64,000 bases of DNA, from assembly GCF_905147045.1 (NCBI RefSeq), contig NC_065908.1, forward strand, positions 2,480,001 to 2,544,000, given 5' to 3'. The notes beneath the pieces were generated by a model. It searched no databases. It had not been told where the DNA came from and saw only the letters and a program-made list of their open reading frames with translations. The position numbers were made by a program, and so were the translations under genes. The DNA comes from Nymphalis io (lineage: Eukaryota > Arthropoda > Insecta > Lepidoptera > Nymphalidae). This document shows, piece by piece, positions 32,273 to 44,412 of this stretch. How positions within the stretch are numbered: the stretch's first letter is position 1; every line of letters starts with the position of its first letter.

Positions 32273-33544
32273 TAGGTAAATTCGCATCCTGAACACATCA
32301 TAGATAAGACTTACAATAAAATGAAAATACGATTACGTTAATTATGCCATCAGTGAATGTTCGTGCAATATAAAATGAATAAACTCATATTTGAAGATGC
32401 GGGCGCCGATGTAATTGGAAAACAATTACATTTGTTACAATTAAATTGTCCCGCATCTAGTTTCAACTATTATCCCACAATAAACAATCAGTAAGGTAGA
32501 TTTCAATTGTATTTTATATTTCATCAATATAAAATTTTATATAACGGTACGAGTTGTTTAGCCGTATTTATTTTAGGAACAAAAAAAACAATTCATTTTT
32601 ATAAACTGGTTTAGAGAAGGAAGCGTTCAATTTTAAAAGTGAAAACGTTTTATAGTTTTTGATACAGGTTTGATACGATATGAAATCAGTGCTTAAATAT
32701 GGAATTCAAATAACAAGGTTACATGGAGAGTCACATTATATGGATATAAATATACATGTATATTTCAATTTTAATACAAAAATTATGTATGTTGTTAATC
32801 TTATATGTTAAATCTTATGAGTTGAGTATATTATATGACATAAAAGAACAATATATTTCGTTAAAATTTGTAAAATTCAAACAGTATCGAATCAAGGAAG
32901 CGGTAGTCTTCGAGTCCAAAGAGGTGAAACAAACAAGTTTTTTTATCAATGAGAAAGCGCGCAATTATCGCCGCGATTTATAAAGTTGATTAACCACTAA
33001 ATACATACAAATGGCGATAAGGAACGGTTCTATTTAATTTTCTTCATACATATCGCTGCTTGTTGTTTGCTAGGCTAACGCGACTATATTTAATGAAGAC
33101 ATATATTTAAAGAAGCTGTATAGTAAACAATTGTGGTATGTAAACTTTATAACAATAACAAAAGTAACATCAGCGATATTATCCTGTACATTTTTGGATA
33201 GGATTCGTATCAAATTTATCAAATTGATACGCAAATAGAGATACGTACATTGTTATTAAGCCCAATAATCAATTATTATAATATTTATAGAAGTTATTAT
33301 TGAAATAATTTTATATAGTAACTATATTTTAAATTAAAGTCATATTTAGTACATGGGGCGTGTTTTAATTTCATATCATAATCAACATAATCATTTTGTT
33401 TACGAATAATCAAATAAGTTCTTGTTATCTTTTATATAATAAACAAGTTGCGGGATCAATCACATGTTTCCAGGATAAATTCCGAAGTCGTGACTGACCT
33501 TCTAGTGACTAGACGAGAGAACCTTGCGTTTATCACCGAGTCCT
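32273..33544. other. AT-rich intergenic sequence
   Basis: Nothing recognisable, apart from a short palindrome-like 'gtaattggaaaacaattac' near 32411. Confidence 0.4.
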
Positions 33545-33594
33545 CGATAATCTCGAAAAAATGCGATAATGTCCACATTTTCTCGAGATTTTCG
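33545..33594. repeat. Imperfect 21-bp hairpin
   Basis: Left arm 33545-33565 ('cgataatctcgaaaaaatg') and right arm 33574-33594 ('cattttctcgagattttcg') pair with a few mismatches around an 8-nt loop. Confidence 0.55.
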
Positions 33595-33627
33595 ATAATT
33601 ACTCTTTTAAGTTCTATATTATATACT

Positions 33628-34034
33628 CATTTACTGGTGGTAGGGCTTTGTGCAAGCTCGTCTGGGTAGGTACCACCCACTCATCAGATATTCTACCGCA
33701 AAACAGCAATACTTGATATTGTTGTGTTCCGGTTTGAAGGGTGAGTGAGCCAGTGTAATTACAGGCACAAGGGACATAAAATCTTAGTTCCCAAGGTTGG
33801 TGGCGCATTGGCTATAAGCGATGGTTGACATTTCTTACAATGCCCATGTCTAAGGGCGTTTGGTGACCACTTACCATCAAGTGGCCCATATGCTCGTCCA
33901 CCTTCCTATTCTATAAAAAAAAATAAAAATAAAAAAAAAACACAACATACCTTTCGATTAATAAAAGTTTAATAGGAAGGTGGACGAGCATATGGGCATA
34001 TGCTCGTCCACCTTCCTATTCTATAAAAAAAAAA
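33628..34034 (+). repeat. SINE-C copy with 3' segment and inverted tail duplication
   Basis: Full-length SINE-C (33630-33920). Then comes an A-rich run, and the 30-33 nt segment also found at 24826-24858 (here 33941-33973). A perfect palindrome (33971-34020) follows: 24-bp arms around GG, made of the SINE-C tail inverted and then direct. The copy ends in a final A run. 'actcat' occurs just before the head and just after the final A run, and may be the target duplication of the whole composite. Confidence 0.88.
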
Positions 34035-36055
34035 CTCATATGTATAAAGCTAAATAAATACTTTACATTATTGGATTACAAAGTTATTAGTTTATTCAAC
34101 TACATAAAAAACCCTTTTCGAATAAATACTCTGATTAAATCTAATTTTGTTTATGTTTTTGGTGCACGGTCTTCTACTATTGAAACTTTTTGATTCGATT
34201 ATTATAATTTAAACTTTATTATCAATGCATAAACATAATAAGGTTGCAAAATTATCGGTTTTTATATAGAATGTGGTTCTTAACATTCTTTATAGCCATA
34301 CTAAAGCGCTCACTTAGCCTATTTTCATAATTTAGATAGTTGAAAATCCGTTTCATGTGACAAAACCTTGAGATTGAATGGTACAATGAGGAACGGATCA
34401 GACTCGTGACTAGCGTGAAACGAAACGTGACTTCAAGGCACAGCGAGAAACGGGGCAAGCGGGTACAAGTATGGACACTAGGATACAATTACTATGGCCT
34501 CTAACCTAACGTCGAACAAGCGATATTAGTCTTTATATCATTATGAATAAGAACCAAATAACAGGTGCGTGCCGTTCGCAAGTAACTCTGACTTATAACG
34601 GACTAGTAAATTGAAGAATTTTCTTCTACAAAAACCCTTTCCACAGTAACTGTTGCCGCTCGTTACACCCAATTATTGTTTTTGTCGATATAATTTGTAC
34701 GATGGAAAATTATTTAATTAAACTACAAACGAGAACTTGCTTAGAGAGAAATCGATTTTCATCTGACAACTTAATTCGTCGAGAACAAACACGCTACTTA
34801 AATTCTATTGATATGACACTCAATCATACAATCATTCGTACCACGTTTTATGTTATTTTAAAATTTTTGATCCGATTTTAACATAACACATATTGTCTTT
34901 AAAATAATTATGCTTAAATATTGAAAGCTAAAAGCATCATGAATGGTAAGAGCGTAACACGTGAAACACGATACAGCATATTTTGAAAGTGGCGAGGCGA
35001 AACGACGAGACGCCATTGTCAGTAGAAGAAAGGTCCGTTCATACCGTCAGACGGAAAGTAAACAATGGTATTATTCACGGGATACGCTTCGCTCTCGTCA
35101 ACCTGTATATAAAACGAGACATCATACGAAATGTTTGAAATAAATACGACATTACAGGTACATACTATTTGTTGATAGTTTAAACAAAATTAAAAAAAAG
35201 AAAGAATTGCATACATATTTCGTATATAATATAAAAATAATAATAAGTCAAACGATTTATTGGGTAACTGTAATTTGGAAAAAAAAACAGGTAAAACTAT
35301 ACTAAACTACAGAATAAATAATGTTTACAATTCAAGATTACGGAAGGCGAATAGATAAAGATTTGCAAATAAATAAAAGAGTCACAACTAACGATTATTT
35401 GAAGATCATTTCCGTGTTGCTATTATTATATTAACTGGTGGAACAATTACTATAAAAACTTTAAAAGCAAAAAAACAAAAAAAAAACTATAATGTACATA
35501 ATGATGATATATGTTTAAAATATGTTCTTATCAATGAATCTCGGTTCAGTAGTCAATAACAGTTCGCGACTATTAACTGCTATTGGCATCGAATGGGCAG
35601 AATTTGGCAGACCTCGTACTTTCGTAACGTCCCACTTTCCTAAACCACGAGCGTGTCCTTAGAACAGAGGAACTATTGAATTAGCATGTCTAAGTTTTCG
35701 AATTGTGTAACATCACTGAACGCTTTTACTTTAAAATACACATTCTTTACTTAAAAAGTTGATTTACAAAGAGGAAAATATTATATTATATAATCATATA
35801 TGGTTTTAAAGTTAATATAAAACTACTCGATCGATGCTATTTCTAATCACAATGTTCTATGTTTCTATTAGTGGATTAAAACGTATTGTTAACAGATTCA
35901 CGACTACTAACGTTCTTACTAACCTTGGGTGACCACGTATCGTACACTATTGTTTATTGTTCTTAAATTTGATGCCAAGAACAACCCCTGTCGGCCATTA
36001 TTTAAACGTTCTACACGGGCTCGGTACAACTACAATAGACATTTATCTGACAATT
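34035..36055. other. 2-kb AT-rich intergenic sequence
   Basis: No gene or repeat recognised. TATATAAAA at about 35106-35114 is TATA-box-like, but nothing coding follows. Confidence 0.4.
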
Positions 36056-36245
36056 GTTGCCGCTCGCGGCTTCTGTTGCGTGTGCGAAAAAGGGTGTTGA
36101 CCCTTTTGTTAGGTAAAAGTATGTCCGTCCTTGGGGTTCAAGTTTGCTGGGTACCAAATTTCCTTACCATCGGCTCGGTGGTTTAGCCGTGAAAACGTAA
36201 CAGACAAACGTAGTTACTTTCGCATTTATATTAAGGCTTTAGATA
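36056..36245 (+). repeat. RTE-like non-LTR 3' end (family F)
   Basis: 'gttgccgctcgcggcttctg', 'tccttggggttcaagt', 'tcggtggtttagccgtgaaa' and 'gttactttcgcatttatatt'. The same series of phrases recurs at 38025, 51880 and 57010, and in part at 41840. This is the style of RTE-like 3' ends in Lepidoptera. The family name is inferred. Confidence 0.55.
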
Positions 36246-36330
36246 TATTTACTCCGGGTATTTTATGCGCGATTTCACCCGCGTTATACATGACTGCTCC
36301 GCCCCCTTGGATTATAGCTTGATGTTATAT
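36246..36330 (+). repeat. Short fragment of another dispersed repeat
   Basis: 'tgcgcgatttcacccgcgtt', 'gactgctccgcccccttgg' and 'atagcttgatgttatata' resemble the start of a second abundant lepidopteran repeat. Recognised from memory of its style only. Confidence 0.3.
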
Positions 36331-37094
36331 AATTAATAACTTTTCTTTATAAGTGAGCTATAAAGCGCAAAAAGATTTTTTTCAAATAGGACTAGTATTA
36401 ACCTGTTTAAACAAACGAACAAACTTCAGCTGTATATATATATATATCTTCTATATCATAGTCAGTACTACTAAAATGGCTAATTTAACTACTTTGTGCT
36501 ACACTGTAATGGGCGTACATGCGATTTTGATTAATAAATTCTTTGACAAATAAATACATAGCTTAAAGTATTATCAATGCAATGACATAGGAGAATCAGA
36601 TAAACTTCAACAACAACAAAGTAATTAAGTAACGTTGTTGCGTGATGTCAACTTCATTATCATTTATAATGTACAGGAAAAAAAAATGTTTTGGCGGTAA
36701 ATATTCTCTCTCATCTCGGACACAGTTGTAACAAAATCAGCTGTAAATGTAAAAGGTAATGAAACAGACGGAATGTAGATTATATACGACGTAAGATATT
36801 GCGATTTGCGACTTAACGTGCTCTCTGAAACACTCTCATTACGAGGGCTTTTAGTTCTTGTGACCTAAGATATAAAGGTCAGATTCGCTCGAGTACGATT
36901 TTTTGTCTGAAAATTGTATAACATATTTTGTGTACGTTCCGCAATATGGCTGTGTCGCGATAACTCCAATGTTCGTTTGTGCGTACATTCGATAGCTAGT
37001 TGACTTATTATATATAGTCCAAAAAATAGGAGGCATTTATAAATCCGTAATATTTTGATGATCATTCAACTGACACCATAATTATAAATCACAG
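36331..37094. other. AT-rich intergenic sequence
   Basis: Nothing recognisable. Confidence 0.4.
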
Positions 37095-37275
37095 TGATAA
37101 AGCTTTGTGCATGTTGAGCGAGAACTACCCACTTATCAGTTATTTGAATACCTTACTAATATTCAGTATATTTTCTATTGCTGTTTCGGATTGAAGGGTC
37201 CAGGGCCAGTGTAATTACAAGCACAAGGGGACATTATGTTAGATCCTGTGATTGATAGTGCACTGACGTAAGAAG
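37095..37275 (+). repeat. Decayed SINE-C
   Basis: 'aagctttgtgcatgttgagc', 'actacccacttatcag', 'gtttcggattgaagggtcca' and 'gccagtgtaattacaagcac' follow SINE-C order with many changes. Confidence 0.7.
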
Positions 37276-37459
37276 TTTAAAGTGTCCATAGACGAAGATG
37301 ACTTATAATCACATAAGATTTGTAAGTCTTACTATAATATATAAATAAACTTACTGCTGCTAATATTAAGTATCGGTTTTATTGTTTACCTGAAACAAAA
37401 ATAATAACATAAATACATTTAAATTAAAAATGGCGCTATGTTATGTTCAAAACATAATA

Positions 37460-37750
37460 TTTTTTTTTTTTATAGAATAGGAAGGTGGACGAGCATATGG
37501 GCCACCTGATGGTAAGTGGTCACCAAACGCCCTTAGACATTGGCATTCTAAGAAATGTCAACCATCGCTTATAGCCAATGCGCCACCAACCTTGGGAACT
37601 AAGATTTTATGTCCCTTGTGCCTGTAATTACACTGGCTCACGCACCCTTCAAACCGGAACACAACAATCAAGTATTGCTGTTTTGCGGTAGAATATCTGA
37701 TGAGTGGGTGGTACCTACCCAGACGAGCTTGCACAAAGCCCTACCACCAA
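37460..37750 (-). repeat. SINE-C copy, well preserved
   Basis: Reverse copy with a T run and 'tatagaataggaaggtggac' at the left and 'gcacaaagccctaccacca' at the right. Close in sequence to the 33630 copy, but without the extra 3' segment. Confidence 0.92.
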
Positions 37751-38024
37751 TATACAGATATCTTACTCCGCTAGGTATTGCATTGGATTGAATGCTTAAG
37801 TAAGTTTATAAGTTTACACCCCGTAAGGCGCGGAACACTAACCATAAACGACGAACACTATGGATAACCATAATAATAACCCAAAATTAAAAAGTGCGCC
37901 CTGGCAAGTCTACTAGTAGTAGAATAAAAAAAAATGCTACTATTAATAAAAAATCAAAATTGTTTTAGATATCCATTTAATCATAATTTGTAACATAATT
38001 ATAATCAGTACTATAAAACAATAA
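37751..38024. other. Intergenic sequence
   Basis: Nothing recognisable. Confidence 0.35.
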
Positions 38025-38200
38025 TTTTCACCCGCGGCTTCGACCGCGTTCTAGTTTAAGTATGAGGTAAAAAAAATACCATGCCCGTGTACTTCCTTGA
38101 AGTTTAAGCTTGCTTTATATACATTTTCATTAAAATCGGTTCAGTGGTTTAGCCGTAACAGACAGACAGAGTTACTTACGCATATATATTATTAAATTAT
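38025..38200 (+). repeat. RTE-like 3' end (family F)
   Basis: 'tcacccgcggcttcgaccgc', 'gtgtacttccttgaagttta', 'atcggttcagtggtttagcc' and 'gagttacttacgcatatata'. Confidence 0.6.
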
Positions 38201-38245
38201 TTATAAATAGCTATTCGGATTATTTAAAGCCGCGTGTCATCATAC

Positions 38246-38414
38246 AGTTACCAATGGGAGTATGCGATATACAGCATGTCATGAAAAATGTTACAAAAAG
38301 TTGCGGAAAAGCCGCGCGACAGCAGAATCCTCTCCTATCTCATCAAAACCCGGCAGCGGCTGTAATGACGCGGCGCCGGTGCGAGATTGCCTGCCAATTG
38401 AGTTACCAATGGGA
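38246..38414. repeat. 141-bp GC-richer segment between 14-bp direct repeats
   Basis: Identical 'agttaccaatggga' at 38246-38259 and 38401-38414 flank a segment with higher G+C ('aacccggcagcggctgtaat', 'gacgcggcgccggtgcgag'). The length fits a retrotransposition target duplication, but the insert has no poly(A) and matches no family in the window. Confidence 0.5.
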
Positions 38415-39439
38415 AATGGACGCTGACAAGGCATAGGATTCCACACAGATGGACTCTGATATTAATCTGAGGTTAACAGAGAAAATATTTCTGGAGTAAT
38501 ATTAAAATGAACGTTTTATTTTAATTTTTAAAATGAAACCTAACCGTACTCGTTTCTTAAAAAAAATCTTTCAAGAATAAATATGATATAAACTTAAACA
38601 CAAAGACGACAATTTGTTCATTTAATACAAGTTAACTGCAATATTGTAAAATGTTAAAATATACTCGATAATAAATTTCTTAGAAATCTATAAAGCAACG
38701 TATAATTAGCTAAATAGTCATTAGTTTTGACAGGAAACGAACGATGCTTACAGTAAATCATTTAATTTCCTTCTTCGATGAGTTATTAGTTATTTAGTTT
38801 CAATTATAGGAATACTAAGTAACTCCCTAACTACATATTACACTTAATGATTGTATTTGATATTGTGTTTTTTTTTAAATAATATTTTAATGAAATATTT
38901 TTCTTGACTTAACGAAGCAAAACTAATTGAAACACAAACACATGTATACAAGTCTAATGTTAAAGTTATATATATCGTCATACGATTTTGATGTAGGTCG
39001 ACGTTTCGAATGTCTAAAGATTTCAATTATTATATGACAAATAATTTTATTACATTCTAAATATGTATGTGATAAAAAAAACAAATTCGAATATCGAAAT
39101 CTGCAACATTACATAAATAGAAGCAGTGTTGTGTGTTTTAGTTCTTAAGAGGATGTGGTATTTTTAACATCGACATTTAATTATCGATCTAAAATTCTCC
39201 AACGCATATTAACATTAATTTGTACGAGTTTAAGTTACTAGAACATTTCGTTTGATCTCGACTTCGTTTAGCAAATGGTTTGATTAATGTATGTCAGCGA
39301 CACACTTCTCCTTAGTCCGTTTTAAATGGTCTTTGGTTTCAATTTTAAGTGGTACATTTCAAGATTTATTTTATCTCAGCAGCATTAAGGTTGGTTCTAT
39401 TATTCAGAACACGAGTATTTACAAAAATAAAAGTATATT
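38415..39439. other. AT-rich intergenic sequence
   Basis: Nothing recognisable. Confidence 0.4.
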
Positions 39440-39800
39440 TTAGGGGTTGGTTATCTGCGTATGGGCCAGACGGTGTTCGGGCGAATCTTATGCTCTGGTA
39501 TGACATAGATGCCTAAAGAGCAGACAGTTCTGGAATTCAGCCTTAAACACCTTGTCCAACGTACCTCGAAGGAAGGTGGTTTTGACTGTCTGCCTAGAAC
39601 TGGCGAACGCCTGTTATAATTTCCTATTAGATACCTTTCACTCCGGGACTATGGAGTGCCAAACAATCCTCCAAGACTCCATGATATCCCGTTTATGTGG
39701 GTGGGGGAGTTTGTCTAATCGCCCCGAGACTTATCAGCGATGCCAACATCGCTGTCTTTTCAAGAAAATAAAGGAAGCAGCTCGAGAATTTCCATAATTC
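39440..39800 (+). other. Atypical segment with an 81-codon open frame
   Basis: Base composition is more even than its surroundings. The frame 39552-39797 includes VVLTVCLELANACYNFLL and GTMECQTILQDSMISRL and is followed by AT-rich sequence. There are no clear splice sites and no family I recognise. It may be a relic of a mobile element or a diverged pseudogene. Confidence 0.25.
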
Positions 39801-41204
39801 ATGAGTTGCATATTCTTTAACGCCTTGCAAATAAACAAAAAGTAAAAGAAAAATTCCGAAGAACTTCGGTTTTATCGTTGATGAAATTTTAAAGAATTTT
39901 TGGAACGAGGCCTTGATTCGTTTCTAAAATACTTCATTAAATATTTCACGTCACATTTGAAGAATAACTTTATTTTTATTTCATAAGATATATATTTCGT
40001 TATGTAATACGAGGATTTCGCAATAATCTTACAAATAATAATCCCGATGTATTTCTTACACGGTTATTTTCGGTCTGATATATTTCTATTCGAACTGAGC
40101 ATATATTTTCAACCAGTAATGATATCAAATGACTTACGTATAACGAAAGGGTGCCGTATTACAACACCATCATTATTCCCATATCATTCATAAGTTTAAT
40201 AACAGACGAAATAAAAGTACTGGTTGTTTATTTATAAAAGTTGAATGTAACATTAGTAGACAATAATCATCTATTGTCTGTGTTCGTGAGGGGAAGCCTC
40301 ATGGGGGTATAAAAAAACCGGGCTCTAACAATAACGACGCATGTACAATTCACATAATTAGAACTGTGTTTCGTTACGTTATCTAAATTGTAGTTTATGA
40401 ACTTCTAAATTACAAAGCTTTATATCTTTACAAAATTACCGTGTCAATGTACTGTAGCCTATCCTACAAAAGCAAATGATTAATAACGCTTAAAATAGAA
40501 TAACAGAAGTATTATTCCCAATGCTTGTATTGCTAAGGCCGTATGTAAGAAACGTACTTAATTATATACTCACTTTATTTAATTTAATTAATAATAAGTC
40601 TGCGTAGGCAATATTCTAGTAACAGCTTATTGACCCGACCCATCAGCATACTTATCTACTACAGAATAATAATAATAAATCCTTCAATTAAAGCATTTGC
40701 TACATACTGAATTGGACAGAAGATGAAACCGTTTCTGTTTATAAAGCATTTATTCAAACGTTACAAATCTACGTTGCAATGAAATTCGATTTTCAAATTT
40801 TGCTCTCACCGCGGCCAAAGAAATGTCTCTCTAAAACACGATATCGGAATGTACAACATACACTATTTATATTCTGAAACATGTCCCAACATATATATTG
40901 ATGGACCTGTATGTAATACGTAAAAAATATTATGTCTTTAGCAATCATATCTAAAGCCTTTTACTAACATTTTTTATATAAAATTGAGTCAAAAATCAAG
41001 TTGAGTCAATATAATCCATTTCTGTATATAAAATTTGACGTTTGCGGCAGGAAATTCCTTGAAAGTCGGTATAGAATGAAATCGATTATGCCATGGCTGA
41101 ATAGCTAAGGTCATATATATAACGCGTGCTGTTTAATAATCATAATTACAATTATATAAAGTTAATTCAATATGTGTCACAACTGATGATATAAACTTTT
41201 ATTG
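39801..41204. other. AT-rich intergenic sequence
   Basis: Nothing recognisable. Confidence 0.4.
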
Positions 41205-41345
41205 GTCTTGTAAGTACCACCCAATTATCAGCTCTCATCGAGGGATACGTCACCTTATTGGCAACGTATTATTGTATGGAAAGGCTTATGTCTGACATAC
41301 TGTGAACAGCGGTGACCACTTACCGATTACTGGACAAATTGCCAT
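41205..41345 (+). repeat. Decayed SINE-C fragment
   Basis: 'ggtcttgtaagtaccaccca', 'attatcagctctc' and 'gcggtgaccacttaccgatt' keep SINE-C order, with internal loss. Confidence 0.55.
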
Positions 41346-41839
41346 CTAAGATGTACTAAAAGTTAAAAAAGTTTATTCGATATCTAGATTTTAATTGTAC
41401 TTAATATTTTACATTCAACGACAGAATTCCAAGAACGGAAAATTTTACTGAATGTAGGCACGACAATGTCCTAAGGCGGGGTTGAACTTGCGACATCTAT
41501 CAAGGTCAATCGTAACTATTTTTTTTAGTGTAGTATTTTTCAAATATAAAAAGTAAGTTCATGCGAAATAAAATTTTATAATGAGAGTTGGGTCATTGTA
41601 ATGTGAAACACATTTATTTTCTATTTATGACAATTACGTTAAGGGTCATTAAAATTATTTATTAAGGCAACTCTAAGTGCCATACTTATATGTATATATA
41701 TATGTATATATATACTTATATATATATATAAATCCGGTAAAAAACACCGTTATTTTCCTAGGAGTATTCTTAATACGAACTTTATTATGGATAATTTTAT
41801 GATTCACAGAATTGCAAATGTATAGTCAACTAGTTTTCG
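41346..41839. other. AT-rich sequence with a TA-rich repeat
   Basis: 41688-41731 is a 'tatatgtatata' type simple repeat. Nothing else recognised. Confidence 0.5.
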
Positions 41840-41915
41840 CCCGGCAGTTATTAGATAAATGAGTAACCTATTTTTCCAATCGGTTCAGTGGGTAAGCGAT
41901 GATAGCATAACAGTT
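41840..41915 (+). repeat. RTE-like 3' end relic (family F)
   Basis: 'ccaatcggttcagtgggtaa' and 'gatgatagcataacagttca' match the conserved core of family F. Confidence 0.4.
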
Positions 41916-44146
41916 CATCTTTTTCACATAACTTAATCTGATTACATATAATTAAAAATTTCCGATTAGTTTAAAATTTTAATCGCCATTAACTTTATAA
42001 CTGGGCGCCATTATCGTAATGTGAATGTTTATCACATTTCTTCATGCTTGCATCATATAATGACGCCGTAAACTTTCATAATTGCATAAACACTGTATAG
42101 ATTTAAGATTTTTTTGAATGCGAGGATACTAAAGAGGAAAAATAAATACTTAATGATCAAAAAAAAAAATTTTTAATTTCGTAACTGCAATAAGCCAATT
42201 AAATGGATGTTCTGTTTTATATAGTTATTAATATATTGGTATACATATTTTGCTACGATTATGCGACACCACCACTATTTTCCTCAAAGAGCAATAAAAC
42301 GCGAATAAAGTTGTTTATTAAAAGTATGAAACAAAAACAACCATAAATTTTTAATATACCTTTTTAATTATATAAAAATATAAAAATTAAAAGTATTTAA
42401 ATTTTATGATCAACATTCTAAAAACTAATACAGGAATACTGGTTTCGGAAATGGTAATGGATCTACTAAATAAAATTTTAAAATTACTTACTGACACACA
42501 ACAAACAGCCAAGGTGTAACGGGTTGAAATTTTGCAAAGGAACACAAAATTAATCACTTAAGGCGGTTTTATACAAGCTATAACCCAGCGTGGCTATGTA
42601 TAAATATCATGATTGAGGTTAAATTTTTTAAGTTAGGGTATTATTATAATTCAAAATCGTGAAAAAAAAAACCACACTAGAAACACTATATCGAATCGTT
42701 GTGTCCTCTTATTGTGTGACGTAACAAAAAAGTAAAAATACCAAAAGTCGAAATTAAAAAATGAAGTACGTAAAAGAGAATACGAGTTTCAATAGGTGAT
42801 GTAAATACATCACAATAATACAGAATTACTTTAAAGTTACTCAACTATTATATTAATTAAACATTAATTTTTTTAACAAACCTAAAGGAGCTATGTTAAT
42901 TAATAAAAAGTAAATATCATTAACAAAAAATAATTTATAATAAAAGTTATCACGCAACGAGACGACGATAACAAAATCCAACATGGTAAGTAGCGCGAGA
43001 AATAAGAGCCTGTTTCGAGACAACATTGTTGTGTTGGTAATTTTAAAACTGGAATTGTTATCTGATCACCTCAAAATCAAATAAACGGAACGATTCGATC
43101 ATTACATTTTAAACGCGAAATCTCGTGACCCCAGTGAAGCGTAATGAGAATTAATGTGAAATTACAAATATTTTAACATAAATAATACACAAGCGGAAGG
43201 TGTCTTGAAACCAAAAAACATGATTTTAAATAATTATCAGTTTTATTTTCGAGTTAATTACTTATTCGTGTACGTAGGTCATTTATCAATTACGATTAGC
43301 TCTTTAAAGTTTTAAAACGTAAGAGCTAAAAGTACCATGATGTACATGGTGTATATGGTGACTTAAAAAAACAAATTCTTCATCCACTTTAGAAAGTTAA
43401 CAGAATTTTTTTACTGTAATTTCATTTTGTTAAGAATGAGTTGTTATTAAAAATGTAAGATAATGAACATGAATATTATTATCATATAATATAAATATTA
43501 TAAAGAAAAGAGGTATTTCTTATCGGATTTACTCAAAAACTACTAAATTGATTAATATTGAACTTTTATAATATTTTAGTTTATGGATTCCTTTGTCAGT
43601 ATGTGGTACATTTATTTGTACATGTTTTATGATAGATTGTAATGTTAATGGGACGGCTGTTGTTTTACTACAGCATGGGGGCGATAGATCGATTCGTTCG
43701 ACAAAGATTCATTTTAACATTTGGTTGTATCTCATCTTCGTCCATCTTAAATTTTTTTGTAAAATTTTAAAACAGATATTTTATTTTTCAAATATTATTT
43801 TGGAATAGTATAAAATGTAGATTTTTTAAATATAAAGAAATAGATTTTTGGATTTATGTTTTAATGAAATAACTGTCTGTATCAAAAGTAGTAATCACTG
43901 ATGCAAATAGCACCCAAAACGATTTCATCAACTTAAATAAAGCCAGACGCCGTTCGAACGCCCACGGGTACCATTACGTGTAATTATTTCTAGATTCTGA
44001 ACCATAAGTGGACATTTCTTATTAGGCATAAAGCCACTATAATCAAAGATCGGATCTTCTATACGGGTTACTAACGCCATACACCGTTTGTTGTTCCGTT
44101 TAAAATACCTAGTATTTTTATCGTGATTGATATTAAACTTTGACGG
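41916..44146. other. 2.2-kb AT-rich intergenic sequence
   Basis: No gene or listed repeat. A phrase near 43530 ('ctcaaaaactactaaattga') resembles heads of abundant repeats but is too short to assign. Confidence 0.4.
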
Positions 44147-44412
44147 GCCGGTTGGCGTGGTTAGTAAATACTTGCCTTTCACGCCGAAGGTTGTGTGTTC
44201 GATTCCCACCCAGGACAGACATTTGTGTGCATGAACATGTCTGTTTGCCCTGAGTCTGTGTGTAATTATCTATATAAGTATGTATTTACAAACGAAAAAT
44301 AGTATACGTAGTATATCAGTTGTCTGGTTTCCATAGTACAAGCTCTGCTTAGTTTGGGATCAGATGGCCGTGTGTGAATAATATTCCAGGATATTATTAG
44401 TATTATTATAGA
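44147..44412 (+). repeat. SINE-D copy, full length
   Basis: tRNA-like head 'gccggttggcgtggttagta', B box 'gttcgattccc', body 'tgtctgtttgccctgagtct' and 'ttgggatcagatggccgtgt', and a TTA-rich tail. 'aaactt' occurs on both flanks as a possible target duplication. It is about 265 bp, the same as the copy at 11631. Confidence 0.88.

Noticed and set aside
32007..32279. 90-residue open frame
   Set aside because: It runs through the SINE-B/SINE-A junction and has no independent support.
35106..35114. TATA box for a gene to the right
   Set aside because: TATATAAAA is expected often in DNA this rich in A and T; nothing coding follows within 1 kb.
44147..44412. Possible functional tRNA or coding frame on the minus strand (43928-44209)
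   Set aside because: The region is a SINE-D copy; the minus frame overlaps its head.
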